A program made the position numbers and the translations under genes. Under the pieces are notes generated by a model. That model had not been told where the DNA came from. It worked only from the letters and a program-made list of their open reading frames with translations, and did no database searches. 49,245 bases of DNA. Source: Bryobacteraceae bacterium (lineage in GTDB: Bacteria; Acidobacteriota; Terriglobia; Bryobacterales; Bryobacteraceae). This document shows positions 40,250-48,978 of this stretch, piece by piece. The stretch's first letter is position 1. Each line of letters starts with the position of its first letter. The DNA is taken from NCBI GenBank assembly GCA_025980665.1, contig JAICXC010000025.1, positions 1-49,245 on the forward strand. Reading direction: 5' to 3'.

Positions 40250-41221
40250 CTACCGTTCTGCCGCTCTGGTAAGTCGATCGCGGATGGCCGACCAATCCGG
40301 AGCATCCGGCGGCATCTCCACCGCAATCCACGGCCAGTTTTCTGCATCAAGCTGGTGCAGCACCCGGTAGAGCTGTGCCGCGTAGGGTGCGGCATCAAGC
40401 GGCATCCGGACGGCGCGCGCCGCCGGCCCCAGGGCCGCCCGCCATACATAGGCTCCAGTGCGATCCGGAAGCTCGGATGCGCCGCGGACTAAAATCAGCC
40501 GCGTGCGCGGGCTGTAATGTTTCTGGTGCATACCAGGCGCGGGATGGGCGGCTTCCGCGATGTGTACGGTCGCGTGTTCGATCTCACCTAAAGAAATCAT
40601 GCCGGGGCGTAACAACTTGAGCTTGCCGTCAGCAATCGCCACCACGGTCGATTCGATCCCCACTGTGCACGGACCGCCTTCGAGGATCGGTACTGCGTCG
40701 CCGAACGCGGCTCTGACATGATCCGCAGTTGTTGGAGAAAGCCCAGTGAAGCGATTCGCGCTGGGTGCGGCTATGGGTACCCCTGCTGCTTCGAGCAGCT
40801 CCAAGGCGATCGGATGGTTCGGCATCCGGACGCCGACGGTAGACAATCCTGCGGTCACGTTGTCCGGCACGAGATTCTTCTTAGGTAGAACCAGCGTCAA
40901 CGGACCCGGCCACCACAGCCGCGCTAACTCTTCCGCCATCGGCGGCCATTCGGCGACAAGTTCCCGAGCCATCTCCACCGACGCCACGTGAACGATCAGG
41001 GGACTGGTTTCAGGCCGGCCCTTCATTTCGAAGATCTTCTGAACCGCCGCTGGATCGAGCGCATTCGCGCCCAGCCCATAAACCGTTTCGGTAGGAAACG
41101 CGACCAACCCGCCTGCCCGAATAACCTCCGCGGCCTCTTTAATCGAGAGCGCACAGGACGCGGCGGCACCCGTTGAACTATCCGGCACGTCGGCCGCCGC
41201 GTTCCGTTGTGCGCGTTTCAT
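40250..41221 (-). CDS. tsaC: L-threonylcarbamoyladenylate synthase (Sua5/TsaC family)
   Basis: 323 aa, the long Sua5 type. N-terminal YrdC domain: GGLVAFPTETVYGLGANALD, KGRPETSPLIVHV, WWPGPLTLVLPK, APSANRFTGLSPT and GIESTVVAI; after it a linker PAPGMHQKHYSPRTRL and the C-terminal Sua5 domain (about 240-323). The enzyme makes threonylcarbamoyl-AMP from threonine, bicarbonate and ATP, the first step of t6A37 in ANN-reading tRNAs. It starts right at the stop of prfB (TAATG), so the two translation genes are an operon. Confidence 0.95.
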   Translation of the reverse strand: MKRAQRNAAADVPDSSTGAAASCALSIKEAAEVIRAGGLVAFPTETVYGLGANALDPAAVQKIFEMKGRPETSPLIVHVASVEMARELVAEWPPMAEELARLWWPGPLTLVLPKKNLVPDNVTAGLSTVGVRMPNHPIALELLEAAGVPIAAPSANRFTGLSPTTADHVRAAFGDAVPILEGGPCTVGIESTVVAIADGKLKLLRPGMISLGEIEHATVHIAEAAHPAPGMHQKHYSPRTRLILVRGASELPDRTGAYVWRAALGPAARAVRMPLDAAPYAAQLYRVLHQLDAENWPWIAVEMPPDAPDWSAIRDRLTRAAER

Positions 41222-42352
41222 TAGTCGAGAGGTTCGTCTTTATCCGACGCGGTTTTCCCGGTCTTGCGCCATACAAGATAGGCGTGGATCAGCGCATCCA
41301 AATCGCCGTCCAGCACGCGATCGACATCGCCAATCGACAATTTGGTGCGATGGTCTTTGACCATCCGGTAAGGCGCGAGCACGTAGCTGCGGATCTGGCT
41401 GCCGAAGTTGATCTCAAGCTTGGAATCCTCCATCTTGCGATCTTCGGCCCGCTTCTTGTCCATTTCGTGCTCGTACAGCTTGGCGCGGAGCTGCTTCATC
41501 GCGGTAGCCCGGTTCTTATGCTGGCTGCGCTCGCTCTGGCACTGCACCACGATTCCTGTCGAGAGATGCGTCATCCGGATAGCGGAATCGGTCCGATTGA
41601 CGTGCTGGCCCCCGGCCCCCGATGCGCGGAACGTATCCACGCGCAAATCTTCCGGACGAATGTCGATCTTAATCTCCTCGTCGATCTGCGGATATACGAA
41701 AACGGAAGCAAAGGAAGTATGGCGGCGCGCGGCCGAGTCGAATGGTGAAATGCGGACCAGCCGATGCACGCCCACTTCGCTTTGCAGCAGCCCGTAGGCG
41801 TTTTCGCCGTTGACTTCGAAGGTCGCCGACTTGATACCCGCGCCCTCACCTTCCAGGCGATCGGTTTCAACGATCTCGAATCTGTTGCGCTCCGCCCAGC
41901 GGTAATACATGCGCAGCAGCATCTCGGCCCAGTCCTGGCTCTCGGTTCCACCGGCCCCCGGATGAATGGTGACGATGGCGAACTTAGAGGCGTTGTCTCC
42001 CGAAAGCAGCATCTGGGTTTCAAGTTTTTCGAGGAAGACGAAGAAAGTCTTCATGTCGCGCTCGAGATCGGCCGTGACATTCTCGCCTTCGCGTCCCAGC
42101 TCGAACATCGTGTCCAGGTCGGAAGTCAGGCCGGATATCTTGATATCCTGGGCGATCTGCTCCTCCAGGCGCTTGCGATCCTGCATGATTTTCTGGCTTT
42201 TTTCAGGGTTCGACCAAAAATCGGGCGCGTTGGTCTGCTCCTCGATCTTGGCTAGCTGATTTTTTCGGGTGGGGGCGTCAAAGATAGCTCCGCACAGCGT
42301 CGGCTTGCTGGCGGAGCGTGGTATATTCGCGTTGCAATTCGTCCAGAGTCAT
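41221..42352 (-). CDS. prfB: Peptide chain release factor 2 with programmed +1 frameshift
   Basis: The first reading frame begins at ATG 42352 (MTLDELQREYTTLRQQADAV) and meets TGA at 42278-42280 after codon 24 (RSYL then stop). The second, long frame goes on from there after a +1 shift: DAPTRKNQLAKIEEQTNAPD followed by FWSNPEKSQKIMQD and the rest. The site reads CTT TGA C with SD-like CGGAG just upstream, as in the classical autoregulated prfB of most bacteria. The product is about 376 aa. Tripeptide SPF (recognises UGA/UAA) is in ISPFDSA and the peptidyl-hydrolysis motif GGQ in SGAGGQHVNRTDS. Reading only the second frame would miss the N-terminal 40-55 residues. Confidence 0.95.
42277..42283 (-). 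promoter_or_regulatory. prfB: prfB programmed +1 frameshift site CTTTGAC
   Basis: On the - strand CTT TGA C stands in the zero frame, preceded by TAT and by CGGAG, which can pair with the anti-SD and push the ribosome forward. When RF2 is scarce, UGA is read slowly and the ribosome slips +1 on CUU-U to make full RF2; this feedback is known from E. coli and most other bacteria. Confidence 0.93.
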
Positions 42353-42371
42353 TCTTTTACGAGTGTACCGT

Positions 42372-42851
42372 ATGCTAGAAGTTTCAGAATCCATGCAGCC
42401 TCGTAATTACCCACGTCGTTCCATGCAAGATTGGTTGCTCGAACTGGTCGCGTTCGCGGCGCTGAATGCGACGTTCGTCATGGTGTTCGCGCATTGGCAA
42501 CGATTGCCGCTGTTCGCGCGCAGAGGCAGCGGTGGAAGCTATAGCATCATGGTCCTGCTCAACGTGGGGATCTACCTGCTATTGACCGTCGCATCGCACT
42601 ATCAGCAACTGGTCAGCGTGCCCTTCGAAATCGATCGCGATCGCCCGGAAGTGAAGCACCTGCTGCTGCAAATGACCATCGTGCTCAAGACGGTTCTGAT
42701 GGTTCTGCTGGCCGCGCTGTTGTGGACCATCATCCACACGCCTCTCGGGCGGATGAGGACGGCTGGCCGAGGTTTCCTGGCGATCTTCCTCATCGCGATG
42801 CTCGCGCCCACGCTGATCTACGTCCGCAAGCTGAGCCGATTTCGTAAATGA
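42372..42851 (+). CDS. DUF1648-like membrane protein
   Basis: About 159 aa from the ATG at 42372; ATG 42393 (MQPRNYPRR) is an equal choice. Four TM helices: 26-43 (LELVAFAALNATFVMVFAHW), 64-84 (SIMVLLNVGIYLLLTVAS), 104-128 (TIVLKTVLMVLLAALLWTII) and 134-152. The features (HW...LP...G near the first helix, FEID.DRPEVKHLLLQMTIVLK before the third) resemble DUF1648 proteins, usually linked with envelope stress or peptidases, but the match is loose. It diverges from prfB with a gap of only 19 nt and overlaps the methyltransferase gene by 4 nt. Confidence 0.72.
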   Translation: MLEVSESMQPRNYPRRSMQDWLLELVAFAALNATFVMVFAHWQRLPLFARRGSGGSYSIMVLLNVGIYLLLTVASHYQQLVSVPFEIDRDRPEVKHLLLQMTIVLKTVLMVLLAALLWTIIHTPLGRMRTAGRGFLAIFLIAMLAPTLIYVRKLSRFRK

Positions 42852-44179
42852 AATCCGCACCTAAAGCTGTGCGAGGGATGGATTTCAGCCAGGACCTCAT
42901 CGCCATGGGCTGGTATCACAGCTTCGAGTTCCCGGACGGCTCAGTGATCGACGGATACATGCCCTTATCGGTGCAGAAAGAGCGTTACTCGCGATACCCG
43001 ATCCCGGATGATTTATCCGGCAAGCGCATCCTCGATATTGGCGCGTGGGACGGATGGTTCAGTTTCGAAGCCGAGCGCCACGGCGGCCAGGTCCTGGCGA
43101 TCGATTACGTGGAGGTACCGACGTTCCAGCAAGTCCACCGGCGCCTGCGTTCCAAGGTCGATTACAGCGTGCTCGATTTCTATGAGTTGCCGTCCGCGGG
43201 TTTGAGCAAATTCGATATCGTGTTCTTTCTGGGGGTCTTGTATCACCTTCGCCATCCGCTGCTGGCGCTGGAGATCGTTTGCGGCCTCACAAACGACGTG
43301 GCTGTGGTGGAATCGTTCGTCATCGATGCGGACACCTGGAAAGAACATCAAGACGCCATTCCGACGCTGGAATTCTACGAAACTTTCGAGCTGGGGAACC
43401 AGTACGATAACTGGAGCGGCCTCACGGTCGCCTGCCTTCTCGCCATGTGCCGCGCGGCGGGTTTTGCCCGCGTAGAGCTGATGTTCGCCGGAGGCACCTA
43501 CGCCGGCGCGGCGTGCTACCGCAAGTGGGAACCGCCTCCCGCACAGCCGGCGAGTCCGCCGCCCCAACTGCTCTCGCTCTCCAACAGCAGAACGCCGGGA
43601 AATTGCTTCTCCAGTCGAAAGTCGGAGGAGTATATCGAGTGCGCCTTTCGTGCGCCACACGATCACGTGATTCGAGCAGATGATCTGCGACTCGAGGTTA
43701 GTGGATTTGGCACGCGCGCGATCCACGTCCAGAAGCGCGAAGACGGAAGATGGGCCGCATCCTTCCGCTTGCCACCCGCGCTCGATGCCGGATGGCATCC
43801 CGTGCGGTTGCGCTTCGCCGATACCGAATTCGGCAACGAACTCCGAATCGCCGTCGATGTTCCAGTTCAACGTCCGAGTCAGGTAGCGGTGAAAGACATC
43901 TACGACGGTAGGTCATGGGCCCGCAGCGAGGTCAGGATCGCCGATGGTGGGTTCGTGAGCTTTTGGGTAAGCGGACTGCCTGAGAACCGCAGTGCGCTGG
44001 ACGTTCGTGTGCTGCTGGGCGCAATCCCTCTTCAGATCACATGGCTCGGGTCGGACGAAAAAAGCGGATACTGCCAGATCAATGCGAAGGTGCCGCCTGA
44101 CATCGCGAAGGGTACCCACGATTTTCAGGTTAGATTTGCGGGTGTCAGCTCAGATCCGCAAGCGGTCCAAGTTCTCTAG
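42848..44179 (+). CDS. CmoB/DUF1698-like methyltransferase with C-terminal beta domain
   Basis: 443 aa. Residues 10-235: class I SAM-dependent methyltransferase similar to DUF1698/CmoB: GWYHSFEFPDGSVIDGY, motif I ILDIGAWDGWFSFEAE, VDYSVLDFYEL, FDIVFFLGVLYHLRHPLLAL. Residues 270-443 are a beta-rich region with two Ig-like halves, ending in an IPT/TIG-like piece (ITWLGSDEKSGYCQINAKVP, FQVRFAGVSSDPQAVQV). This second half is not part of the tRNA-modifying CmoB. The substrate may be a glycan or lipid; nothing proves it. The stop (TAG) is shared as a CTAG palindrome with the convergent phosphoesterase gene. Confidence 0.82.
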   Translation: MKSAPKAVRGMDFSQDLIAMGWYHSFEFPDGSVIDGYMPLSVQKERYSRYPIPDDLSGKRILDIGAWDGWFSFEAERHGGQVLAIDYVEVPTFQQVHRRLRSKVDYSVLDFYELPSAGLSKFDIVFFLGVLYHLRHPLLALEIVCGLTNDVAVVESFVIDADTWKEHQDAIPTLEFYETFELGNQYDNWSGLTVACLLAMCRAAGFARVELMFAGGTYAGAACYRKWEPPPAQPASPPPQLLSLSNSRTPGNCFSSRKSEEYIECAFRAPHDHVIRADDLRLEVSGFGTRAIHVQKREDGRWAASFRLPPALDAGWHPVRLRFADTEFGNELRIAVDVPVQRPSQVAVKDIYDGRSWARSEVRIADGGFVSFWVSGLPENRSALDVRVLLGAIPLQITWLGSDEKSGYCQINAKVPPDIAKGTHDFQVRFAGVSSDPQAVQVL

Positions 44180-44772
44180 AGTTCCAGCAGAAACCCTTTT
44201 TTGCCGACGTTCTGCGCGCGCGTGGCCCCCATCTGTATCACGGCTCCTTCTGCCTCGTGGATATGGCCGCAGAAGAAATATTCGGGCTGGTGGTTCTCGA
44301 TAAACTCTCGCACCGCTCGGCTGCCTGCATGCAGCCCAGCGCGAATGCGATCGAGCTCAGTATCGAACGGAGGCGCGTGGCAAATCAGCACGGACGGGTT
44401 CCATGCCGAAAACTTTTCCAGCCGTGACGCCATTTCCTCTTCTGAGTATTCGCCTGGCGTATCGAAAGGGGTCGGCGTCGAGTAGCCCAGCCCGGCGACA
44501 TGTTGCCAGCCGATGTCGAGCGTCCCGCCGTGAAAATTCACGAATCCGTGGCGCTTGCAGAAATCGGCAATGTCTCTCTCAGATTCATGATTGCCGGGCA
44601 GAACATACATGCGATCCGCGCGGCGCTTCATCGGCTCAGCCATCTTGTCCAGGCCGCGAGCCCAGCTCACCAGGTCGCCGGCGGCGAAGTAATAATCAGC
44701 GTCTATATCCATCAGGCTCTGAAGAGCCTGCCGATCGTTGTGGATGTCGGAAAAAATCAAAAGACGAGGCAT
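44176..44772 (-). CDS. Calcineurin-like metallophosphoesterase (YfcE-like)
   Basis: 198 aa. Metal motifs in order: FSDIHND (8-14), AAGDLVSW (about 31-38), LPGNHES (about 57-63), ICHAPPFD (about 129-136) and CGHIHEAEG (about 168-176), which is a complete dinuclear metallophosphatase set. The first motif has DIH and the last GHIH, as in the YfcE/MJ0936 group. Substrate unknown. It diverges from the big 2-oxoglutarate dehydrogenase gene across a 43-nt gap. Confidence 0.93.
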   Translation of the reverse strand: MPRLLIFSDIHNDRQALQSLMDIDADYYFAAGDLVSWARGLDKMAEPMKRRADRMYVLPGNHESERDIADFCKRHGFVNFHGGTLDIGWQHVAGLGYSTPTPFDTPGEYSEEEMASRLEKFSAWNPSVLICHAPPFDTELDRIRAGLHAGSRAVREFIENHQPEYFFCGHIHEAEGAVIQMGATRAQNVGKKGFLLEL

Positions 44773-44815
44773 GAGTCACCGAGGAGTTCAGATACCATAG
44801 TAATAGCGCCATTTC

Positions 44816-47800
44816 ATGCAAGACGACCCAACACAACCCAATATCAATAGCTGGCTCGAAGACGAGCTTTTTCAGCAATATAAGCACGATCGCAAGACGG
44901 TAGACGCCACTTGGACGCCAGTTTTGGAGGGCAACGGACACACCGCCGGACCCCTGGGAAAAGCCACCGCTGTTGCGGAACCCCCGCGGGCACTTACTGT
45001 CCGAACGGCGGAGGTGCCGGCGATTGCCCTCGCCGAAGGCGATCAACTGATCCCTTTGCGCGGCCCGGCGCTGCGCATCGCCGAAAATATGGCGGCCAGC
45101 CTCACGATTCCCGTCGCCACCAGCCAGCGCGTAATGCCGGTGAAGGTGATCGACGAAAACCGGCGGCTGATTAACCAGCATCGTTCCGCCACAGGGCAGA
45201 GCAAACTTTCCTATACGCATTTGGTGGCTTGGGCCATCGTGCGAGCCATCGAGTCGGTGCCCGCGGTAAACCAGGCCTACTCCGAGCGTGGCGAAGAATC
45301 CTTTCGCGTTACGCGTGGGCACGTCAACCTCGGAATCGCCGTAGACGTCGCCGGCAAAGACGGTTCGCGATCCCTCAAAGTACCGAGCATCAAGCGCGCG
45401 GAAGGTATGAACTTCGCGGAATTCGTCACCGCCTACGACGATCTGGTCGCCCGGGCGCGTAGCAATAAACTCACCGTCGCCGATTTCGAAGGCGTGACTA
45501 TTTCGCTGACCAATCCGGGCACTGTCGGAACCGTTGGCTCCATCCCCCGATTGATGCCCGGGCAGGGCGCGATCATCGCCACGGGCGCCATCGATTATCC
45601 GCCGGAGTATCGCGGCGTGCCGGAAGACGTGCGTTCTTCCATGGGCCTAAGCAAAGTGATGACGATGACTTGCACTTATGATCATCGTGTCATTCAAGGC
45701 GCGGAGTCAGGCATGTTCCTGGCGCGCGTGCAGGCGCTGCTCGAAGGCGAGAACGGTTTCTACGACCAAGTTTTTCGGGATCTGGCAATCCCGGCGCAGG
45801 CTTGGCGCTGGCAGCCCGACCAGGCCACGGCTCCGATGGTCAGCGCCGATCCCTTGAAGCAAGCCGGCGTCGCCCGTCTGATCAACGCTTGGCGCGAGCG
45901 CGGGCATCTGGTGGCGGATATCGATCCACTGGGTTTGCCGCGTCCCTCGCATCCGGATCTGGAACCTTCCGCACATGGACTGACGATTTGGGATCTCGAC
46001 CGCACGTTTCACGCCGAATCTTTCGGCGTGCTGCCGCTGCGTACGCTACTCGACCGTCTTCGCGAGACCTATGCCGGCAAGACCGGCGCGCAGTTCATGC
46101 ACATCGATAGCCGGGAAGAGCGGAAATGGATCCAGGAGCGCCTGGAATCGGCCGCGGAGCAATTTTCGCTCGATGCTGCCGCCCAGCGCCGCATCTTGAA
46201 AGACGTCGTCCTGACGGATGGATTCGAGGGATTCCTCGACAACCGCTTCAAGGGCCATAAGCGCTTCTCAATCGAAGGCGGCGAAACCACCATCGCAATG
46301 ATCGAGGAGCTGCTGGAATGCGCGGCCCCGGCCGGCGTACACGAGATCGTGATCGGCATGGCCCATCGCGGGCGGCTGGCGGTGCTCGCCAATGTGATCG
46401 GCAAAGGCGTCGCGCAAATTTTCTCCGAATTCGAGGGCGATATCGATTCCGATCTCGCCGAAGGTACCGGCGACGTCAAGTATCACCTGGGCGCCAGCAG
46501 CGTCCGCCAGGTATCCAGTGGTCAAGAGATCACGATTTCTGTTGCCGCGAACCCGAGTCACCTGGAAGCGGTGAATCCAGTCGTCGAAGGCATCGTCCGC
46601 CCCAAGCAGGATCGCATGGGCGACGCCAAACGCGAGCGTGTAATTCCGCTGCTGATTCACGGCGACGCCGCTATGTCGGGACAGGGAATCGTGGCCGAAA
46701 CGCTGAACTTCAGCCAAGTCGTCGGTTACACCACTGGCGGCACCATCCATCTGGCAATTAACAACCAGATCGGATTCACCACCAATCCACGCGAAGCGCG
46801 GTCGTCGACCTATTGCACCGATGTAGCCCTAGGGATTCAAGCGCCGGTCTTGCACGTGAACGGAGATGATCCCGAGGCATGTGTCGCCGCCATGGAGCTG
46901 GCCTTCGATTATCGTCAGCGCTTCCACAAAGACGTCGTGCTCGACATGGTCTGCTATCGCAAGCACGGCCACAACGAAGGCGACGATCCCAGCTATACGC
47001 AGCCCCTGGTTTATCAGAAGCTGCAAAATCACAAGCCGGTTGCCGCTCTTTACGCCGAGCAGCTGATCCACGACGGCGTGGTAACCGCGAAGGAAGTCGC
47101 CGCCTGGCAGGAAGCGCAGAAGAAGCAGCTTTACGAAATCTACGATCACACTCAAAAAGTCAAGGAAGAGTTTGAGCTTCTTGAGATGAGTCCTGTCGCA
47201 GCGGAGTTCCTGCCCGGAGATCGCCCACCCACGGCGGCCGATCGCGCAGTGCTCGATCGCATCATCGACGGAATCACTACATTCCCCCCGGATTTCCACC
47301 TGTACCCGAAACTTACACGGCTTATCGAGCGCCGGAAGCAAGCTCATGACGGTCCGAATGTGGACTGGGCGCTGGCGGAGACGCTAGCTTTCGGCAGCCT
47401 GGTCCTGGAAGGAACGCCGGTGCGATTGAGCGGTCAAGATAGTGGACGTGGCACGTTCAGCCAGCGCCACGTGGAATTTCATGATGCGGAAACAGACCGC
47501 GTGTATTCGCCGCTGCAGCACTTGGCGCCGAATCAGGCGAGCTTCGAGGTGTATAACAGCCCGCTGAGCGAGTTCGGCGTGGTCGGTTTCGAATTCGGCT
47601 ACAGCGTCGCGGATCCCCTTTCGCTGGTGTTGTGGGAAGCGCAGTACGGCGACTTCGTCAATGGCGCGCAAATCATCATCGATCAGTTTATTTCGGCGGC
47701 GGAAGCCAAGTGGGGACAGCCCAGCGGAATCGTTATGCTGCTGCCGCACGGGCAAGAAGGCGGCGGTCCGGAACACTCCAGCGCGCGCCTGGAGCGTTTT

Positions 47801-48466
47801 CTGCAACTGTGCGCAGAGAATAATATGCAGGTGGCGTATCCGACCACACCCGCCCAGTATTTCCATCTGCTGCGCCGTCAGATGCGCGGAGGCAGCGATC
47901 GGCGAGGCTTGAGAAAGCCGCTGGTGGTGATGACACCCAAGAGCCTGCTGCGGCATCCGAAAGTGGTTTCGACGGTAGACGAACTGGCCAGCGGATCATT
48001 TCACACGGTTTTGGACGACACCCGCGTGACCGATCCTGCCAGCGTGACTAGGATTCTGGCATGTACCGGCAAGATCTACTACGATCTGCTGGCGGCGCAC
48101 GAAGCGCGCGGCGGACCTTTCGCGGGCAATTGCGCAATAGTGCGATTCGAGCAGCTCTATCCTTTTCCGCAAACCGAGTTCGCCGATATTTTGCGGCGGT
48201 ATTCCGCGGCCCAGCACGTGGTGTGGGTGCAGGAAGAACCGCGCAATATGGGCGCTTGGTCATCCGTCCGGGGACGCATCCAACCGATGCTGGGACCGAA
48301 TCAGGCCATCGGCTACGCTGGCCGTCCTCGTAGCGCTAGTCCCGCGCCGGGATCGCCCAAAGTTCATCAGCGTGAGCAGGCGCAATTAATCGAAGCGGCA
48401 TTCGCTGCACCGACGGTGGCACGGTTCGGCCGCAAGCGGCTGGTTCGTCGCAAGAAAGAACGCTAA
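44816..48466 (+). CDS. kgd: Multifunctional 2-oxoglutarate decarboxylase/dehydrogenase E1 fused to an E2 acyltransferase domain
   Basis: 1216 aa. N-terminal E1o peptide SWLEDELFQQYKHD (about 13-26), a linker, then an E2o catalytic domain (about 70-305) with YDHRVIQGAESG (catalytic His near 289) but no lipoyl domain; from about 345 the ThDP-dependent E1o: GLTIWDLDRTFH, GMAHRGRLAVLANVIGK (about 513), HGDAAMSGQGIVAETLN (ThDP Mg site), INNQIGFTT, CYRKHGHNEGDDPS, and the C-terminal transketolase-like part (LPHGQEGGGPEHSSARLER). This layout is known from actinobacteria (Kgd/OdhA) and also occurs in some Acidobacteriota and Bacteroidetes. Role: TCA cycle at 2-oxoglutarate. No lipoyl-E2 or E3 gene is nearby. 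Confidence 0.95.
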   Translation: MQDDPTQPNINSWLEDELFQQYKHDRKTVDATWTPVLEGNGHTAGPLGKATAVAEPPRALTVRTAEVPAIALAEGDQLIPLRGPALRIAENMAASLTIPVATSQRVMPVKVIDENRRLINQHRSATGQSKLSYTHLVAWAIVRAIESVPAVNQAYSERGEESFRVTRGHVNLGIAVDVAGKDGSRSLKVPSIKRAEGMNFAEFVTAYDDLVARARSNKLTVADFEGVTISLTNPGTVGTVGSIPRLMPGQGAIIATGAIDYPPEYRGVPEDVRSSMGLSKVMTMTCTYDHRVIQGAESGMFLARVQALLEGENGFYDQVFRDLAIPAQAWRWQPDQATAPMVSADPLKQAGVARLINAWRERGHLVADIDPLGLPRPSHPDLEPSAHGLTIWDLDRTFHAESFGVLPLRTLLDRLRETYAGKTGAQFMHIDSREERKWIQERLESAAEQFSLDAAAQRRILKDVVLTDGFEGFLDNRFKGHKRFSIEGGETTIAMIEELLECAAPAGVHEIVIGMAHRGRLAVLANVIGKGVAQIFSEFEGDIDSDLAEGTGDVKYHLGASSVRQVSSGQEITISVAANPSHLEAVNPVVEGIVRPKQDRMGDAKRERVIPLLIHGDAAMSGQGIVAETLNFSQVVGYTTGGTIHLAINNQIGFTTNPREARSSTYCTDVALGIQAPVLHVNGDDPEACVAAMELAFDYRQRFHKDVVLDMVCYRKHGHNEGDDPSYTQPLVYQKLQNHKPVAALYAEQLIHDGVVTAKEVAAWQEAQKKQLYEIYDHTQKVKEEFELLEMSPVAAEFLPGDRPPTAADRAVLDRIIDGITTFPPDFHLYPKLTRLIERRKQAHDGPNVDWALAETLAFGSLVLEGTPVRLSGQDSGRGTFSQRHVEFHDAETDRVYSPLQHLAPNQASFEVYNSPLSEFGVVGFEFGYSVADPLSLVLWEAQYGDFVNGAQIIIDQFISAAEAKWGQPSGIVMLLPHGQEGGGPEHSSARLERFLQLCAENNMQVAYPTTPAQYFHLLRRQMRGGSDRRGLRKPLVVMTPKSLLRHPKVVSTVDELASGSFHTVLDDTRVTDPASVTRILACTGKIYYDLLAAHEARGGPFAGNCAIVRFEQLYPFPQTEFADILRRYSAAQHVVWVQEEPRNMGAWSSVRGRIQPMLGPNQAIGYAGRPRSASPAPGSPKVHQREQAQLIEAAFAAPTVARFGRKRLVRRKKER

Positions 48467-48978
48467 CGCGTTTCGCGGGCCAGCTTGGCTGTCGTGATTG
48501 CCTGTCCCAAATGACGCTGGGTATGCTCGGCGACGTGCACCAGGATGCCCAGCACTGTCGAGGGCAGGCGCTTTTTCCCGATATAACGCGGTTCATTTAG
48601 CATGCTAGGCTCGATCGCGCGGATTCGACGCTCGGCGTCGCTTAGCTTCTCGTCGATATCTTCCAGCAGCTGTCCCAGGGTCGCGCCGCCCGGTTCGGTT
48701 TCCTGCTTGAGCGTTGCGATCTGGGCGTCACTCAGTTGATTGCCACAGAGATACGTCACCAGCCGGTCGACGCTGTGACCCATGTGGCGCAGATGGAAAC
48801 CCAGCGACGGAAGTGCTCCAGTGCGCAGCCAAACATCTTCCGTGGTCAGTCCTTCGGTGTAATAGGCGAGATCCTCGCGCACCATAGCAAAGGAATGAAA
48901 CACGGGCATCAGATGCGGCGGGACGCCTTCGATGGGTCCGCGCAGCCATGCTTCAGTAGGGCGGGGTTCTGGATTCAT
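48463..48978 (-). CDS. DinB-like family protein
   Basis: 171 aa with the four-helix DinB/DUF664 fold: metal-ligand-type histidines in SLGFHLRHMGHSVDRL (His about 62 and 66) and VHVAEHTQRHLGQAI (His about 148, 151 and 155). The family includes thiol-dependent transferases and many unknown proteins induced by stress. The stop overlaps that of the kgd gene (convergent) and the start overlaps the fibronectin-type gene by 4 nt. Confidence 0.88.
   Translation of the reverse strand: MNPEPRPTEAWLRGPIEGVPPHLMPVFHSFAMVREDLAYYTEGLTTEDVWLRTGALPSLGFHLRHMGHSVDRLVTYLCGNQLSDAQIATLKQETEPGGATLGQLLEDIDEKLSDAERRIRAIEPSMLNEPRYIGKKRLPSTVLGILVHVAEHTQRHLGQAITTAKLARETR

Noticed and set aside
42278-42352. Separate mini-gene before prfB
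   Set aside because: The 24 codons are the zero-frame start of RF2 before the programmed frameshift.
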